A stretch of 20,373 nt of DNA from Russula earlei (taxonomy: Eukaryota > Basidiomycota > Agaricomycetes > Russulales > Russulaceae). The DNA lies in contig JAGFNK010000842.1 of NCBI GenBank assembly GCA_025769875.1, positions 1 through 20,373 of the forward strand, written 5' to 3'. The notes under the pieces were generated by a model. The model searched no databases. It was given only the letters and a program-made list of their open reading frames with translations, and had not been told where the DNA came from. Positions within the stretch are counted from its first letter, which is position 1. Every line of letters begins with the position of its first letter. A program made the position numbers and the translations under genes. Below are positions 1 to 9,206 of this stretch, in pieces.

Positions 1-315
1 GGGAATAATCAAGGTAACGCCACACCTGCATGCCCATGCCTTCCACCACGTGACCCAAATGCGATGGACACCAGTGCAGGTGCTGCTCGCAAAGCAACTA
101 CCGAAGCTGAGAAACAGAAACACCGAGAAGAAGGAAGATGTTTCCACTGTTCTCTCCGAGGACACCTAGCCCGCGACTGCCCTATGAAACTGAAATGCGA
201 AGCAACTCACGCCCACACTGCTGAAGTCACCACCACAACCGAATCTCCTACTGTAGAAGTTATAGAGGAGGACGCGGCCGTCAAATTGGCAAAAATAGCC
301 AAACACTCTCTGTGA
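1..315 (+). pseudogene. gag: Gag C-terminus (nucleocapsid, CCHC zinc knuckle), fragment of element A
   Basis: Frame 1 is open from the first base of the window and matches residues about 291-390 of the Gag of element B, including the shared stretch PPRDPNAMDTSAG. The nucleocapsid zinc knuckle is intact at about 148-189, as CFHCSLRGHLARDC (CX2CX4HX4C), which in this family binds the genomic RNA. The frame ends at a TGA at 313-315, where B continues (KALSTEERE). Recognisable Gag-like sequence (DREVFIKTLMGDDEEKEE) carries on in frame 3, so a small indel near 300 broke this gene. The capsid part lies outside the window. Confidence 0.88.
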
Positions 316-1590
316 AAGATAGAGAGGTCTTCATAAAGACCTTGATGGGAGATGATGAGGAGAAAGAAGAGTATTTTTCCAGACGCTTGAGCATAATGGC
401 GATTGCTCGAGCTTTAGGTATCAACTCCATGTACAAGTCTCAAAGAAAGTCAATATCAGTGATGACTACTATTTACATTGGATCAAACAAAGCCGAAAGA
501 AAAGCTCTGATAGACAGTGGAGCTACGGAATGCTTCATATCCCCCAAATTAACAAGAGAACTACACCTACAAACCAAAACTTAATCCCAACCAGGAACTT
601 CAAAAATGTCGACGGAATGCTCAATCGTTTGGGAAAAATCACCCAGACTGTCGATTTGGAACTAAAACTATTAGGACAAAGACACACACATCAATTCTTA
701 GTCGCAGACATAGGACAAGATGACATCATCCTAGGATACCTGTTCCTAGAATCAACCAACCCAAGAATAAACTGGTCCAAAGGAACCATGATGGGAAGGA
801 TCACCCTTATGGGAGACCAAGAAACACCAGCATGGATTAAAGCATTAACGGGTTGGGAAGAAGGAGATGAGCTATGGCTACAAACTCTAATACCCAAAAC
901 CACCATAGCTCAACAACTGGCGGAATCACAAATGCAGGATAAACCTAAGACCTGGCAGGAAATAGTTCCTCTTCAATACCACCAATACGGACAGGTATTC
1001 ATGGAACAAGAGTCGGAAAGATTCCCTGGACCAAGGAAATGGGACCATGCCATCGATCTAAAATCAGATGCCCCAACAACAATCAACTGCAGAGTGTACC
1101 CCCTTTCACCTAAAGAAAAGGAAGAACAAGGGAAATTCCTTAAACAAAACTTGCAACTTAAGTGAATAAGGAGGTCCAATTCACCATATGCTAGTGGATT
1201 CTTTCTTATAAAAAAGAAGGACAGCAAATTCCAATCAGTACAGGATTATAGAAATCTAAACAAATGGACGGTACCTAATGTATATCCACCGCCTCTAATC
1301 CCAGAGCTTATCCATGCCCTAGCAGGGAAGGAACTTTTCACCAAATTTGACGTTAGATGGGGCTACAATAATATCCGGATCAAAGAAGGAGACAAATGGA
1401 AAGCAGCATTCAAAACTAGCAACGGGTTGTTTGAACCTACAGTAATGTTCTTCGGTTTAACAAACTCTCCAGCCACCTTTCAAACCATGATGGACAACAT
1501 TTTCCAGGAAGAGCTTGCACAAGGATGGTTGAAAATCTATATGGATGACATCATCATCGCCACCGAAAATGATGAAACAGAACACATGAT
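312..1590 (+). pseudogene. pol: Pol N-terminal half (protease and RT) of element A, broken
   Basis: Frame 3 (312-584) holds the end of Gag joined to the protease, with the catalytic DSGATECFIS motif near 512-541. An indel near 575-590 moves the reading to frame 2, which then runs to the insertion point at 1590. It carries the RT palm and fingers (KFDVRWGYNNIRIKEGDKWK, FFGLTNSPATFQTMMD) and the intact catalytic YMDD at about 1541-1552. A stop at 1163-1165 replaces an Arg codon present in element B. Near 380-395 this copy has one extra base relative to B, so the end of Gag and the start of Pol lie in one frame here, whereas B needs a -1 shift. Pol stops abruptly at the nested DNA element. Confidence 0.92.
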
Positions 1591-1592
1591 TA

Positions 1593-2000
1593 TTGGCGTT
1601 TTCAGCGCACTTGGCGGAGCTTGAATTCCACCCAAATTGGCACAGAAACCCCCTCAAACATGCGGGATGAATATCTCCCTCAAAACAGCTTCAATTCATA
1701 TGACAATTATTGTCCCTGAATCGCCTGAATGAGGGCTAGGCAGCCCCATTGTTTTCATGAGATTTGAGTGAGAATTGGTGGAGCTGGACTCAAGCCACCT
1801 CCACATGTGTATTAGATGAATTACAACTCAAAATCATGGTCTATATCTATTATTTTTCCCTCATGTTGTACCCATGGGCTGTCTTGAGGCAGCCCCATAG
1901 TGTTTTTGACTCAAGTGTTGTGGTGTGCAACATTGTTTTCAGTGTGATTGGAGTGACAGCCAGCCACTCATTGCCCCTCTTACCTCTCCATTCTGACCAT
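1593..2000 (+). repeat. Left terminal inverted repeat of the nested DNA element
   Basis: It pairs base for base with the complement of 4969-5376; coordinates x and 6969-x correspond throughout, with no net indel. By eye there are about 22 mismatches in 408 bp, and a central block of about 200 bp (roughly 1719-1930) is identical. The outer end begins TTGGCGTTTTCAGCGCACTT. Two subterminal copies of AGGCAGCCCCAT lie at 1738-1749 and 1887-1898. Subterminal repeats of this kind often serve as transposase-binding sites, which is an inference here. The open frames crossing the TIR are not genes. Confidence 0.92.
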
Positions 2001-2952
2001 ACACATACCCTGCGCCCATGCCCACTCCAGCCTCCGTCCCTACATCGTGCACCATCGCCTCCGCCTCGCCTGCCTTGCCCATCGTCCCTGCGGTTCCCAC
2101 CTCGTCCACCGTTCCTGTCACCTCGTTCACCACGGCCATCCTCGACTCGCCAGCCATCATCGCCTCGGCTCCACCTGCCCTCGCCATCCCAGCATCACCT
2201 GCATTTGCCATCGTCGCCACCTCGTCTGTCCCTGCCGCCGTAGCCTCAGCCATGACATCGCCTATCGCCACTGTCCCTGTCTTAGCCCAACCAGCTCCCG
2301 CGCCCTCAGTGTCGCCTGCTATGGCCACTGTCTCAGCTCCATGCACAACCACCATCTCAACCTTGCCCACCAATGTTTTAGCGCCACCCGCCACTTCAGC
2401 CCTCGCAGCCTCGTCTGCCACCCCTGCCTTCGTCTCATCCGCTCCCGCGCCCTCAGTCGTCTCGTCGCCCTCAGTCTTGTCCGTCGCCTCATCCATTGCC
2501 ACAGTAGCCTCAGTCGTGCCAGCCACCGACTTCGCATCAGTCTCCGACTTAGCCTCGCCCGTACTCGTCAGTTCAGCCCAGTCTGTCATTGCACCAGCAT
2601 CGCCAGCCGCCACCGTCTCCACCCTGCCCTCAGCCTCAGCCTTCTCAGTCTCAGCCACCGCCACCGCGCCCCTAGTTTTGCCAGCCGTTTCCGTTGCCCC
2701 AGCTTCAGATCAGTGAACCGCCGCCACCGCGCTCTTAGCCTTGCCAGCCGCCTTAGTCTCATCAGCCGCCACCGTAGCCTCAGCCTCAGCCACCGACGTC
2801 TTAGCGCCACACGCCGCCGTCTCCACCACCGTCTCACAAGCCACCGCCGCCACGCCCTTGTCAGCCACCGCCGCCGTCGCCCCTGCGTCGCCCTCAGTCG
2901 TCGCCTCCACCCCGTCCGCCTCCACCGTCGCACCAGCTCAGTCCACTGCCAC

Positions 2953-3030
2953 CTTCTCAGTCTCAGCCTCAGTCTTCTCAGTCTCAGCCTCAGTCTTCTC
3001 AGTCTCAGCCTCAGTCTTCTCAGTCTCAGC
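2953..3030 (+). repeat. 21-bp tandem repeat, about 3.7 copies
   Basis: The unit CTTCTCAGTCTCAGCCTCAG plus T repeats at 2953, 2974 and 2995, with a partial copy from 3016. The unit is a multiple of three, so in frame 2 it gives a seven-residue repeat (FSVSASV). It sits within the low-complexity tract and probably arose by slippage. Confidence 0.9.
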
Positions 3031-3264
3031 TGCCGCTTTAGTAGTTTCACGTGACACCAGCACCACCGCACCATCGCAACCCCTCACCACCAGCACCACC
3101 CCAGAAGACCAAGAAGGCCTCGGCCACAAACTTAGCCACGACACGCCACAACAGGAGCAGAAGCCGCCGCCACGCCGCCGCCGCAGGAGAAGCAGTCGCC
3201 AACGCCAACAGCACACCGCACGCCACCTCCCACATTGCCTCCCCATCCGTTCGCGCGCTCTCGC

Positions 3265-3492
3265 CCACGTCTGCTGCCGACACCTGCAGTGGAGATGACC
3301 CCGCCACCACCGCTGCAAGACGACAGATCCCACCCCAGCGCAAGCCGCCCCACACATCCTCTTTCTCGAGTCCTCGCCACCTACGTCTCTATCTACGAAC
3401 TCACGCCCACCGCCTACGCCTTCGCTCCTTGTCCACGCCTGCTGCCACCACCTGCAATGGAGACGACCACGCCGCCACCACCACAAGACAAC
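3265..3492 (+). repeat. Imperfect direct repeat of about 60 bp, period 168
   Basis: Segment 3265-3324 (starting CCACGTCTGCTGCCGACACC) recurs imperfectly at 3433-3492 (starting CCACGCCTGCTGCCACCACC). Both contain a CTGCARTGGAGAYGACC core and a GCCACCACC run. The period is divisible by three, so the duplication keeps every frame. It suggests the tract grew by segmental duplication as well as by slippage. Confidence 0.7.
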
Positions 3493-3985
3493 ACCACCAC
3501 CACGCAGCCACCACCTCATCACCGCCGCCCTCGTCTCCATCGCCTCCGTTTCCCATCGCCCTCACCTCTTCCATCATCGCCATCGCCGATCGCCGCCTTC
3601 GCGTCTTCCGCAGCACAAGCAGCCGCGACCGCCCCCCTCAATTCAGACGTGAAAGGCTCAAAACACTCGCATTCAGACGCTTGACTGAGGACGGTCAAAG
3701 TTTCAAGCCCCCGGGAGGTGTAAGGAAGATTATGGCTGGCCTCGAAATCACATGCAAAAATGCGACACGACACGACATGAGACTGACACCTCAGCTCCCT
3801 TTCATCCCTTGCTACCTCCCTCTCGTTCCAGGCAGTCCACCGACCACACACCACAAGCCATCTTGTGTGCGACATCAAGACCTCGATCGCATCGCCCAGC
3901 CCTCGCCACCGATCGCACGCCCATGCACGCCTCGGCACACTAGACGCGTTCGCGTCTCAAGCCTTTTATGACCGCCTCGACCGTC

Positions 3986-4968
3986 TGTTACGAACCAAGG
4001 CCAGGTCCTGACCGTAGATGGTCCTATTTCACTCAAGAGAGACCTCTCTCATTTTTGCATTACCAACTCCCTTCTGTTTTCTGGGCTATCCCTTCTGCAG
4101 TGCAAGATATCGCTATTGCAAAGGCACTATAACACGACCAGGCACCCGTTTCCTAATCGGGTAATCATCGCGTGGCAGCCACATGGCCACCCAGCCACCA
4201 AGGACCCAAAACAGCAGCACAAACTCTTAGAAACTGTTGCATAAATCATCTGATGTCATCCAGGCTCCAATGACATCATAGCTGACTGAGCGACTCCACA
4301 GTGACCTCACAGGCTCACTAAGCGCTCCACAGTGACATCATAATGATGTCATCGCTCCACAATGATCAGTAATGTGCTCAGTAAGCCTGAAACTCGACAC
4401 AAGCAAGTTTATGCCTCTGTAGTCCTATTGGATGGTACCAAAGAGTCTAGAATAGTCCCAGGTCTTTGTAATTGACCCTGTACACTGTATATAAGCCCCA
4501 ATGAAGCATGGCAGTCGTCAGACTGTCCATTTGTGATACTCTCATCTTCCTGGGTACTCCCCCACGACCGCTCAGTCTAAAGATTCCCCTCGCCTCCAAG
4601 GTACTCTTCTACGACCGCCTTGTTTAAAGCCCCTTGCTACACTGGCCTCCAGCCTTCGCCTTTGTCTCTTGCAACACCTACCAGTCCCCATCTGGTACCT
4701 CCTCGTCATTTGGCTTGTCCTCTTGTTCAACGCCGCTTTCGCCGCGTATCATCTGTTCCGACCCTTGCCCACCTGCTCCTGAGTCCTTAGTGATCAGCAG
4801 TACGTGTCTTGACACCGTCTCAACCAGTCTTGATTCACTTTCATGCCATTCATCTCTAGTACCTCTCTCCTGTATATAAAAACACCCTAGCTACTCTGTA
4901 GTAGAAAGAGTTCAGAATAGGACCCCTCTTTGCAACCCACTCCTCTCTGTCTGTGAAAAACAAGATGG
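3986..4968 (+). promoter_or_regulatory. LTR-like block with two TATA motifs inside the nested element
   Basis: The block starts TGTTACGAACC, a form common for fungal LTR ends, and no gene is visible in it. A U3-like region carries four copies of the octamer TGACATCA (both orientations) at 4251-4258, 4271-4278, 4333-4340 and 4344-4351, a bZIP/CRE-like motif. A TATA box (GTATATAAGCCCC) lies at 4487-4499, followed by CAGACTGTCCATTTGT. A second TATA box (TGTATATAAAAAC) lies at about 4872-4884, about 85 bp inside the right TIR. A near-match to 4487-4560 occurs on the other strand at 9561-9641. I could not find a convincing LTR end or 5-bp duplication, so solo LTR, LTR fragment and captured promoter all remain open. 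Confidence 0.45.
4553..4635 (+). repeat. Imperfect tandem duplication, period 47
   Basis: 4553-4588 (GGTACTCCCCCACGACCGCT onward) is repeated imperfectly at 4600-4635 (GGTACTCTTCTACGACCGCC onward); both copies continue with a TTTAAAG/TCTAAAG motif and a C-run. It lies just downstream of the first TATA box of the LTR-like block, where an LTR would hold R/U5. Confidence 0.55.
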
Positions 4969-5376
4969 ATGGTCAGAATCGAGAGGTGAGAGGGGTGATG
5001 AGTGGCTGGCCGCAACTCCAATTGCACTGGAAACAACATTGCACACCACAACACTTGAGTCAAAAACACTATGGGGCTGCCTCAAGACAGCCCATGGGTA
5101 CAACATGAGGGAAAAATAATAGATATAGACCATGATTTTGAGTTGTAATTCATCTAATACACATGTGGAGGTGGCTTGAGTCCAGCTCCACCAATTCTCA
5201 CTCAAATCTCATGAAAACAATGGGGCTGCCTAGCCCTCATTCAGGCGATTCAGGGACAATGGTTTTCATCTGAATTGAAGCTGTTTTGAGGGAGATATTC
5301 ATCCCGCATGTTTGAGGGGGTTTCTGCACCGATTTGGGTGGAATTCAAGCTCCACCAAGTGCGCTGAAAACAGCAA
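4969..5376 (-). repeat. Right terminal inverted repeat of the nested DNA element
   Basis: Inverted partner of 1593-2000, equal in length and about 95% identical by eye. Mismatches cluster in the first 130 and the last 80 bp, most of them transitions. The mirrored AGGCAGCCCCAT copies are at 5220-5231 and 5071-5082 on the - strand. It is followed by the second TA of the target duplication and then by RT sequence of element A. Confidence 0.92.
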
Positions 5377-5378
5377 TA

Positions 5379-7484
5379 AGGTCAACCACATACTATCCAA
5401 ATTAAAATGACATGACCTCTACCTTAAACCAGAAAAATGCCAATTCCACAAAAAAAAGGTAGAATACCTCGGGGGTGATCATAGGAGAAGGAAAAATAAC
5501 CATGGACCCCATTAAAGTCAAAGGGATTAAAGATTGGCCAACCCCATCAACTCTGAAAGAAGTCAGAAGCTTCTTAGGATTCTGCAACTTCTATTGAAAT
5601 TTCATACCCAACTTCTCTATAAAAGCCAGACCATTGAACAACTTAACAAAGAAAAATAAACAATGGGAATGGACAACAAAGGAAGATCAAGCCTTTCAGA
5701 TCTTAAAAGAAACCTGCGTATCCTACCCAGTGCTTCACACCCCAGATTGGACAAAACAATTTATTCTAGATACTGATGCATCGGGATTTGCCATTGGAGC
5801 AGTCATATCACAAGAATACGAAGATGGTCTACATCCAATTGCATACTACTCTAGAACATTATTGGATGCAGAAAGGAATTACGACACACACGACAAAGAA
5901 TTGGCAGCAGTAATTTTTGGACTAAAAAGTGGACGACCATTCTTCTTAGGAGCCAATAAACCAGTTAGAATAAGGACAGACCATAAAAACCTCACTTATT
6001 TCAAGGAACCACAGAAATTAACAAGACGACAAGCCAGATGGATGCAATACATGCAAGATTTCAACATCACCATGGAACATGTCCCTGGACACACACACAC
6101 AATTGCCAACACACTTTCTCATTGCAAAGACCCTAACAAGGGGGTAGAAGAACAAAAAACCACACTACTACCACCCGAAATTTTCGCTCAAAAAACCTAC
6201 CTACCAGACAAACCCAACAAACGACAAGAAATCTTGAGACAATTCTATGACACCCCCTTTGCAGGACACCCAGGAATAGCTAACACCTGGGATTTAGTCA
6301 AACAACATTACAAAGGACCTAGACTACAACAATTCATAGAACAATACGTCAAGGGTTGCACCAAATGCCAAGAATCTAAGACTAACATACCCAGAAAGAA
6401 AGCCACGACTTTCCCACTCAACACACACGTTGAACAAGGCCCCTTTCAATACGTATTGATGGACCTCATCACTGACCTACCTAAATCAGAAGGATTTGAC
6501 AGTGTCCTTACCATCGTCGACCAAGGATGCTCCAAAGCAACAAAGTTCATCCCATGCAATTAAACGATCGATGGAACAGGAGTCGCTCACAAATATTTGA
6601 AACACCTCGTGCCCTGGTTCGGCATTCCCAAAAGAATCATCTCCAACAGAGACCCTTGATTCGCATCAAACTTCTCCAAAGCCATATGTAAAAATCTAGG
6701 CATCAAACAAAACATGTCCACCGTGTTCCACCCCCAAACCAATGGACAAACAGAAAGAATGAACACATGGCTAGAACAATACCTAAGACCCTGGACCATG
6801 ACCCATCCTCATTCCTGGGCAAAAATGCTTCCTTTGGCAGAATACGCACACAACTCATGGAAACATGAAACATCACGAAAATCACTGCACGAACTCCTCA
6901 TGGGATTCAAACCCCAAATTGACATTAGTCTGGAAGACAACAACGTGCGCTCATCCACCGATCACCTAAAGAAATTAGAAGAAGCAAGACGAGACGCACA
7001 ACAACTTCTAGAACGCAAACAACAACCCCTAAAACCTGACATTAAAGAAATGGAAGAAGGAACCCTTGTATGGCTAGAAGCGAAGAACCTCAAAACATGA
7101 GGAACATGCAAGTTAATGCCTAAAAGATATGGCCCATTCCCCATCACAAAAAGGATTTCCAAAGTCGCTTACCAATTACAACTCCTGCCATCAATGAAGA
7201 TACACAACGTCTTCCATGTCAACCTACTCCTCCCTTACAAGGAGATGGAAGAATATGGCACGCCATTTACATGCCCCCCACCGACCATCGAAAACAAGGA
7301 AGAATACAAAATCGAAGCGATTCTAGACGCCAGAAGGTTTGGACAAACACATAAACTTCAATATCTCGTACATTGGAAAGGGTATCCTGCATCAGATGAC
7401 TCCTGGGTTGACCACCATGACCTTAACGCCCCAGAACTCCTAAAAGAATACTACTCCGCCTCAGCTGGACAACCCCAAGTATAA
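5379..7484 (+). pseudogene. pol: Pol C-terminal half (RT end, RNase H, integrase, chromodomain) of element A, broken
   Basis: Continues the RT immediately after the nested element. A stop at 5408-5410 and a one-base insertion near 5470 break the RT end, and a further stop lies at 5595-5597. From 5634 one frame runs to 7484. It carries RNase H (DTDASG near 5776), the integrase zinc finger (GHPG, then CTKCQ), the first catalytic Asp (MDLITDLP) and the Glu of NGQTERMN. It ends in GPY/F-like sequence (KRYGPFPI) and a chromodomain (YKIEAILDARRF ... VHWKGYPASDDSWVD). Stops at 6561-6563, 6657-6659 and 7098-7100 interrupt it. The second catalytic Asp of integrase is Asn here (ISNRDP against ISDRDP in element B), so the integrase would be dead even without the stops. 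Confidence 0.93.
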
Positions 7485-7537
7485 AGGCACCACCTACGAA
7501 CAATCATACTTCACCGCTCCACCCCCCACACTACAAC

Positions 7538-8709
7538 ATGTCCTCCACACAAAACTCTCCTGCTACCTCCACCACTACTCTTGTACCTACTCCCCCTTAC
7601 TCTCCCACACTCATCCATCTGCCACTGTCTAGAGAACCATCCCCTTCAATGGCAGCAACCATTAACACCAGACTGCTCATTTGACGCGCAGCACAGAACG
7701 CCACAATGGATCGTACAAGCACGCGAACTATGGGAAGACGACTCTCTCACCACCATACTATGTGCCTTTGGCAACCGATCCCCCGCGCAAGGAACCAATT
7801 CTCCCATCAGAACCCGCAGCCCTTCCTATCATGTTCGCTCCCCATCACCTGACCCCATTCCAATCCCTCCACGCATAACTACCCCTATCATCGAACAGAC
7901 CGAAAACATCATCCTGCTCAATGAAAACTTCACCCCAATAAACCTCGAAAGAACACCACCCCCCATCTACAAACCACCTACTAATCACACCCAACTTTCA
8001 GAGCTAGAAGAACTCAGAGAAGGATGGGAAGAAGGAGACCTTGGTCTAGACCTACTAATCCCAGACCCGGGCAATGAAGATGACACACTCCCCCCTCATT
8101 TTGTCCTTCCCAACCTCACACACGGCTTCCCCTCTCTGTTAGCCACTTATGGTCCTGGATGTCCCACTCACCACATACCCATTCGAGCACAAGCTGACCC
8201 CTACCCTCACCCTCTTCTCACACAAAAGGACGCCTTCCTGTTCAAAGACGGCCTTAGACACACCACAGCTATAGACGAAGCACTCAGATTTGAACAGGAT
8301 CTATCCCTCAAAGCTGAAGTATGCTGTTATCGATTTGCCATAAAAAAGACACGACAAATGGCAAACAGTCTCGTTACCGCTCGAGAAAGATATCACATTA
8401 TTTGGGACCATGCCTCAGCTCACCAATCAGGAACACCAGGATGCCAAACAAGCCTTACTGGACCCATGGTACCAATTCTCCCCTCGACTCTCCGATAAAT
8501 GCGCCTGGTGTCACGACGGTGGACACAACACTTTTGAATGCCCCAAAATTGCCATTTGCATCCTCTGCAATCGCCATGGACACATAGCTGACCACTGTAG
8601 GAATCCACATAGATGATGCAAGACCAACAGAATGTGTCAAGTCCCCCATGATCAGCTTCACTTCCACACTCATTGCTGCCACTCCACCATTATCCCTTAC
8701 GTCGCTTAG
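7538..8709 (+). pseudogene. ORF3 of element A: Gag-like double zinc-knuckle protein, broken
   Basis: Aligns along its length with ORF3 of element B. The ATG at 7538 gives MSSTQNSPATSTTTLVPTPP, then a TGA at 7682-7684 replaces an Arg codon. After an indel the sequence is readable in another frame to 8498 (VQARELWEDDSLTTILCAFG, then PLLTQKDAFLFKDGLRHTTA). After a further shift near 8400 it carries two CCHC knuckles, CAWCHDGGHNTFEC and CILCNRHGHIADHC. A TGA at 8614-8616 ends that frame, although sequence matching the B C-terminus continues to the TAG at 8707-8709. Function unknown. That both copies keep the same architecture argues that it was a real gene of this family. Confidence 0.82.
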
Positions 8710-8712
8710 ACG

Positions 8713-8727
8713 TTAACAAGGGGGTGA
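8713..8727 (+). promoter_or_regulatory. 3' polypurine tract of element A
   Basis: TTAACAAGGGGGTGA directly precedes the 3' LTR, where the primer for plus-strand DNA synthesis is expected. The same sequence with a final TAA sits next to the LTR of element B, and 13 of its bases recur inside pol at 6134-6146. Confidence 0.85.
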
Positions 8728-9206
8728 TGTCACAAGTACCGGCCCCTTGGACCGAACTGGCAACTGGACAAGCCTCATGATTCTCATGCATTTCTCATGA
8801 CTCATTAGCCTTGCATGTACCACCACCTTCCAGCGTGTTCCAGTTCCGATCGTCTCGTTGCTACCTCATGTCTACTATTTGATATAGGACATATCTGTCT
8901 ATATAAACCTGTCAGTAGGAGAGAACAAGCCCTAAGCTTGTTCTCTTGTGAAATATCACTGGATTCAGCTTCGGAACTGTAGGCTTGCAGGAAATCAAGC
9001 AACCGTCTCAGAAACTCTCTCATCTCTCTAAGTCTTCGAATGCAAAAACATATTTGTTGTCTCCCCACTCCACGGTACACACTAGCCTTTGCTGTGTTGT
9101 CACCGAGTTCCCCGAATTCCACAAGAACTCATTGTCTCGTTCAACTCAGTGTGCACGTCTCGCACGTGAAACGATTTGTCAGTGACACCACCCCCAGTCG
9201 GTGACA
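8728..9206 (+). repeat. 3' LTR of element A
   Basis: A 479-bp LTR that begins TGTCACAAGTACCGG, directly after the polypurine tract, and ends CAGTCGGTGACA, giving the six-base inverted ends TGTCAC/GTGACA. It matches the LTR of element B along its length in inverted orientation; many differences are CG in B against TG or CA here. It holds a TATA box at 8900-8907 and a hairpin at 8920-8946. Confidence 0.92.
8900..8946 (+). promoter_or_regulatory. LTR core promoter: TATA box and start-site hairpin
   Basis: TATATAAA at 8900-8907 is followed by a perfect 11-bp inverted repeat (AGAGAACAAGC at 8920-8930, loop CCTAA, GCTTGTTCTCT at 8936-8946). Transcription should begin about 25-35 bp after the TATA box, so the hairpin would lie at the start of R, the 5' end of the genomic RNA. 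The other LTR (TATA at 10173-10180, stem at 10135-10159, - strand) keeps the same arrangement. Confidence 0.7.

Larger units (their letters stand above)
2001..3970 (+). other. C-rich low-complexity interior of the nested element, no recognised gene
   Basis: About 2 kb rich in C and poor in G on the + strand, built from GCC, ACC, TCA and GTC triplets. Because TAA, TAG and TGA are rare in such sequence, several frames stay open on both strands. Frame 2 is open from 2018 to 3298 except for a single TGA at 2714-2716 and would give an Ala/Ser/Val/Pro/Thr-rich chain. The other frames give Arg/His-rich or Arg/Trp-rich chains. No frame shows a domain, signal peptide or coherent start, and no codon bias favours one frame. 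I see it as a repeat-expanded non-coding cargo; a degenerate Ser/Thr/Pro-rich surface-protein gene is the only alternative worth testing. Confidence 0.55.
1593..5376. mobile_element. Nested non-autonomous DNA transposon with 408-bp TIRs and TA target duplication
   Basis: A 3784-bp unit interrupts the RT of element A. Its ends are inverted copies of each other for 408 bp (1593-2000 and 4969-5376). It is flanked by TA at 1591-1592 and 5377-5378. Removing the unit plus one TA rejoins the RT codons with no base gained or lost relative to element B (EH-M-I-KVNH against EH-T-L-KVNH), which fixes the boundaries. A TA duplication is typical of the Tc1/mariner group, but the ends do not match any family I can name. 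No transposase-like ORF, DDE/D triad or helix-turn-helix is visible inside, so I call it non-autonomous. The interior holds a C-rich low-complexity tract and an LTR-like block. Confidence 0.88.
1..9206 (+). mobile_element. Element A: decayed Ty3/gypsy chromovirus, 5' end outside window
   Basis: A vertebrate-independent fungal LTR retrotransposon of the chromovirus branch, read on the + strand. In order it shows a Gag zinc knuckle, aspartic protease, reverse transcriptase, RNase H, integrase, chromodomain, an additional ORF3, a polypurine tract and a 3' LTR. It is split by a 3.78 kb DNA element at 1591-5378. The reading frame is broken by several indels and at least eight stop codons, so it cannot make its own proteins. 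The identity of each part is secured by side-by-side comparison with element B (9872-16259, - strand), a less damaged relative. The 5' LTR, primer-binding site and most of gag lie left of the window. The five bases after the LTR (9207-9211, GAGAG) would be the target-site duplication, but the matching copy is out of view. Confidence 0.93.

Noticed and set aside
1764..2243. Open frame of 159 codons on + strand, with a twin on - strand at 4912-5205
   Set aside because: Both lie in the terminal inverted repeats, start without ATG, and share a protein only because the TIRs are copies. No domain is visible.
2047..3971. Arg/His-rich open frames of 300 codons or more on the + strand, and Arg/Trp-rich frames on the - strand
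   Set aside because: Stop codons are rare in this C-rich repeat in all frames; the chains have extreme composition and no domain.
3986..4642. Complete solo LTR running from TGTTACG to GCTACA
   Set aside because: The flanking five bases do not match (CCGTC against CTGGC) and the ends pair poorly, so the limits are not supported.
4634..4879. Ser/Cys-rich 81-codon frame downstream of the first TATA box
   Set aside because: It overlaps the LTR-like block, has no recognisable domain, and its composition follows the C/T-rich DNA.
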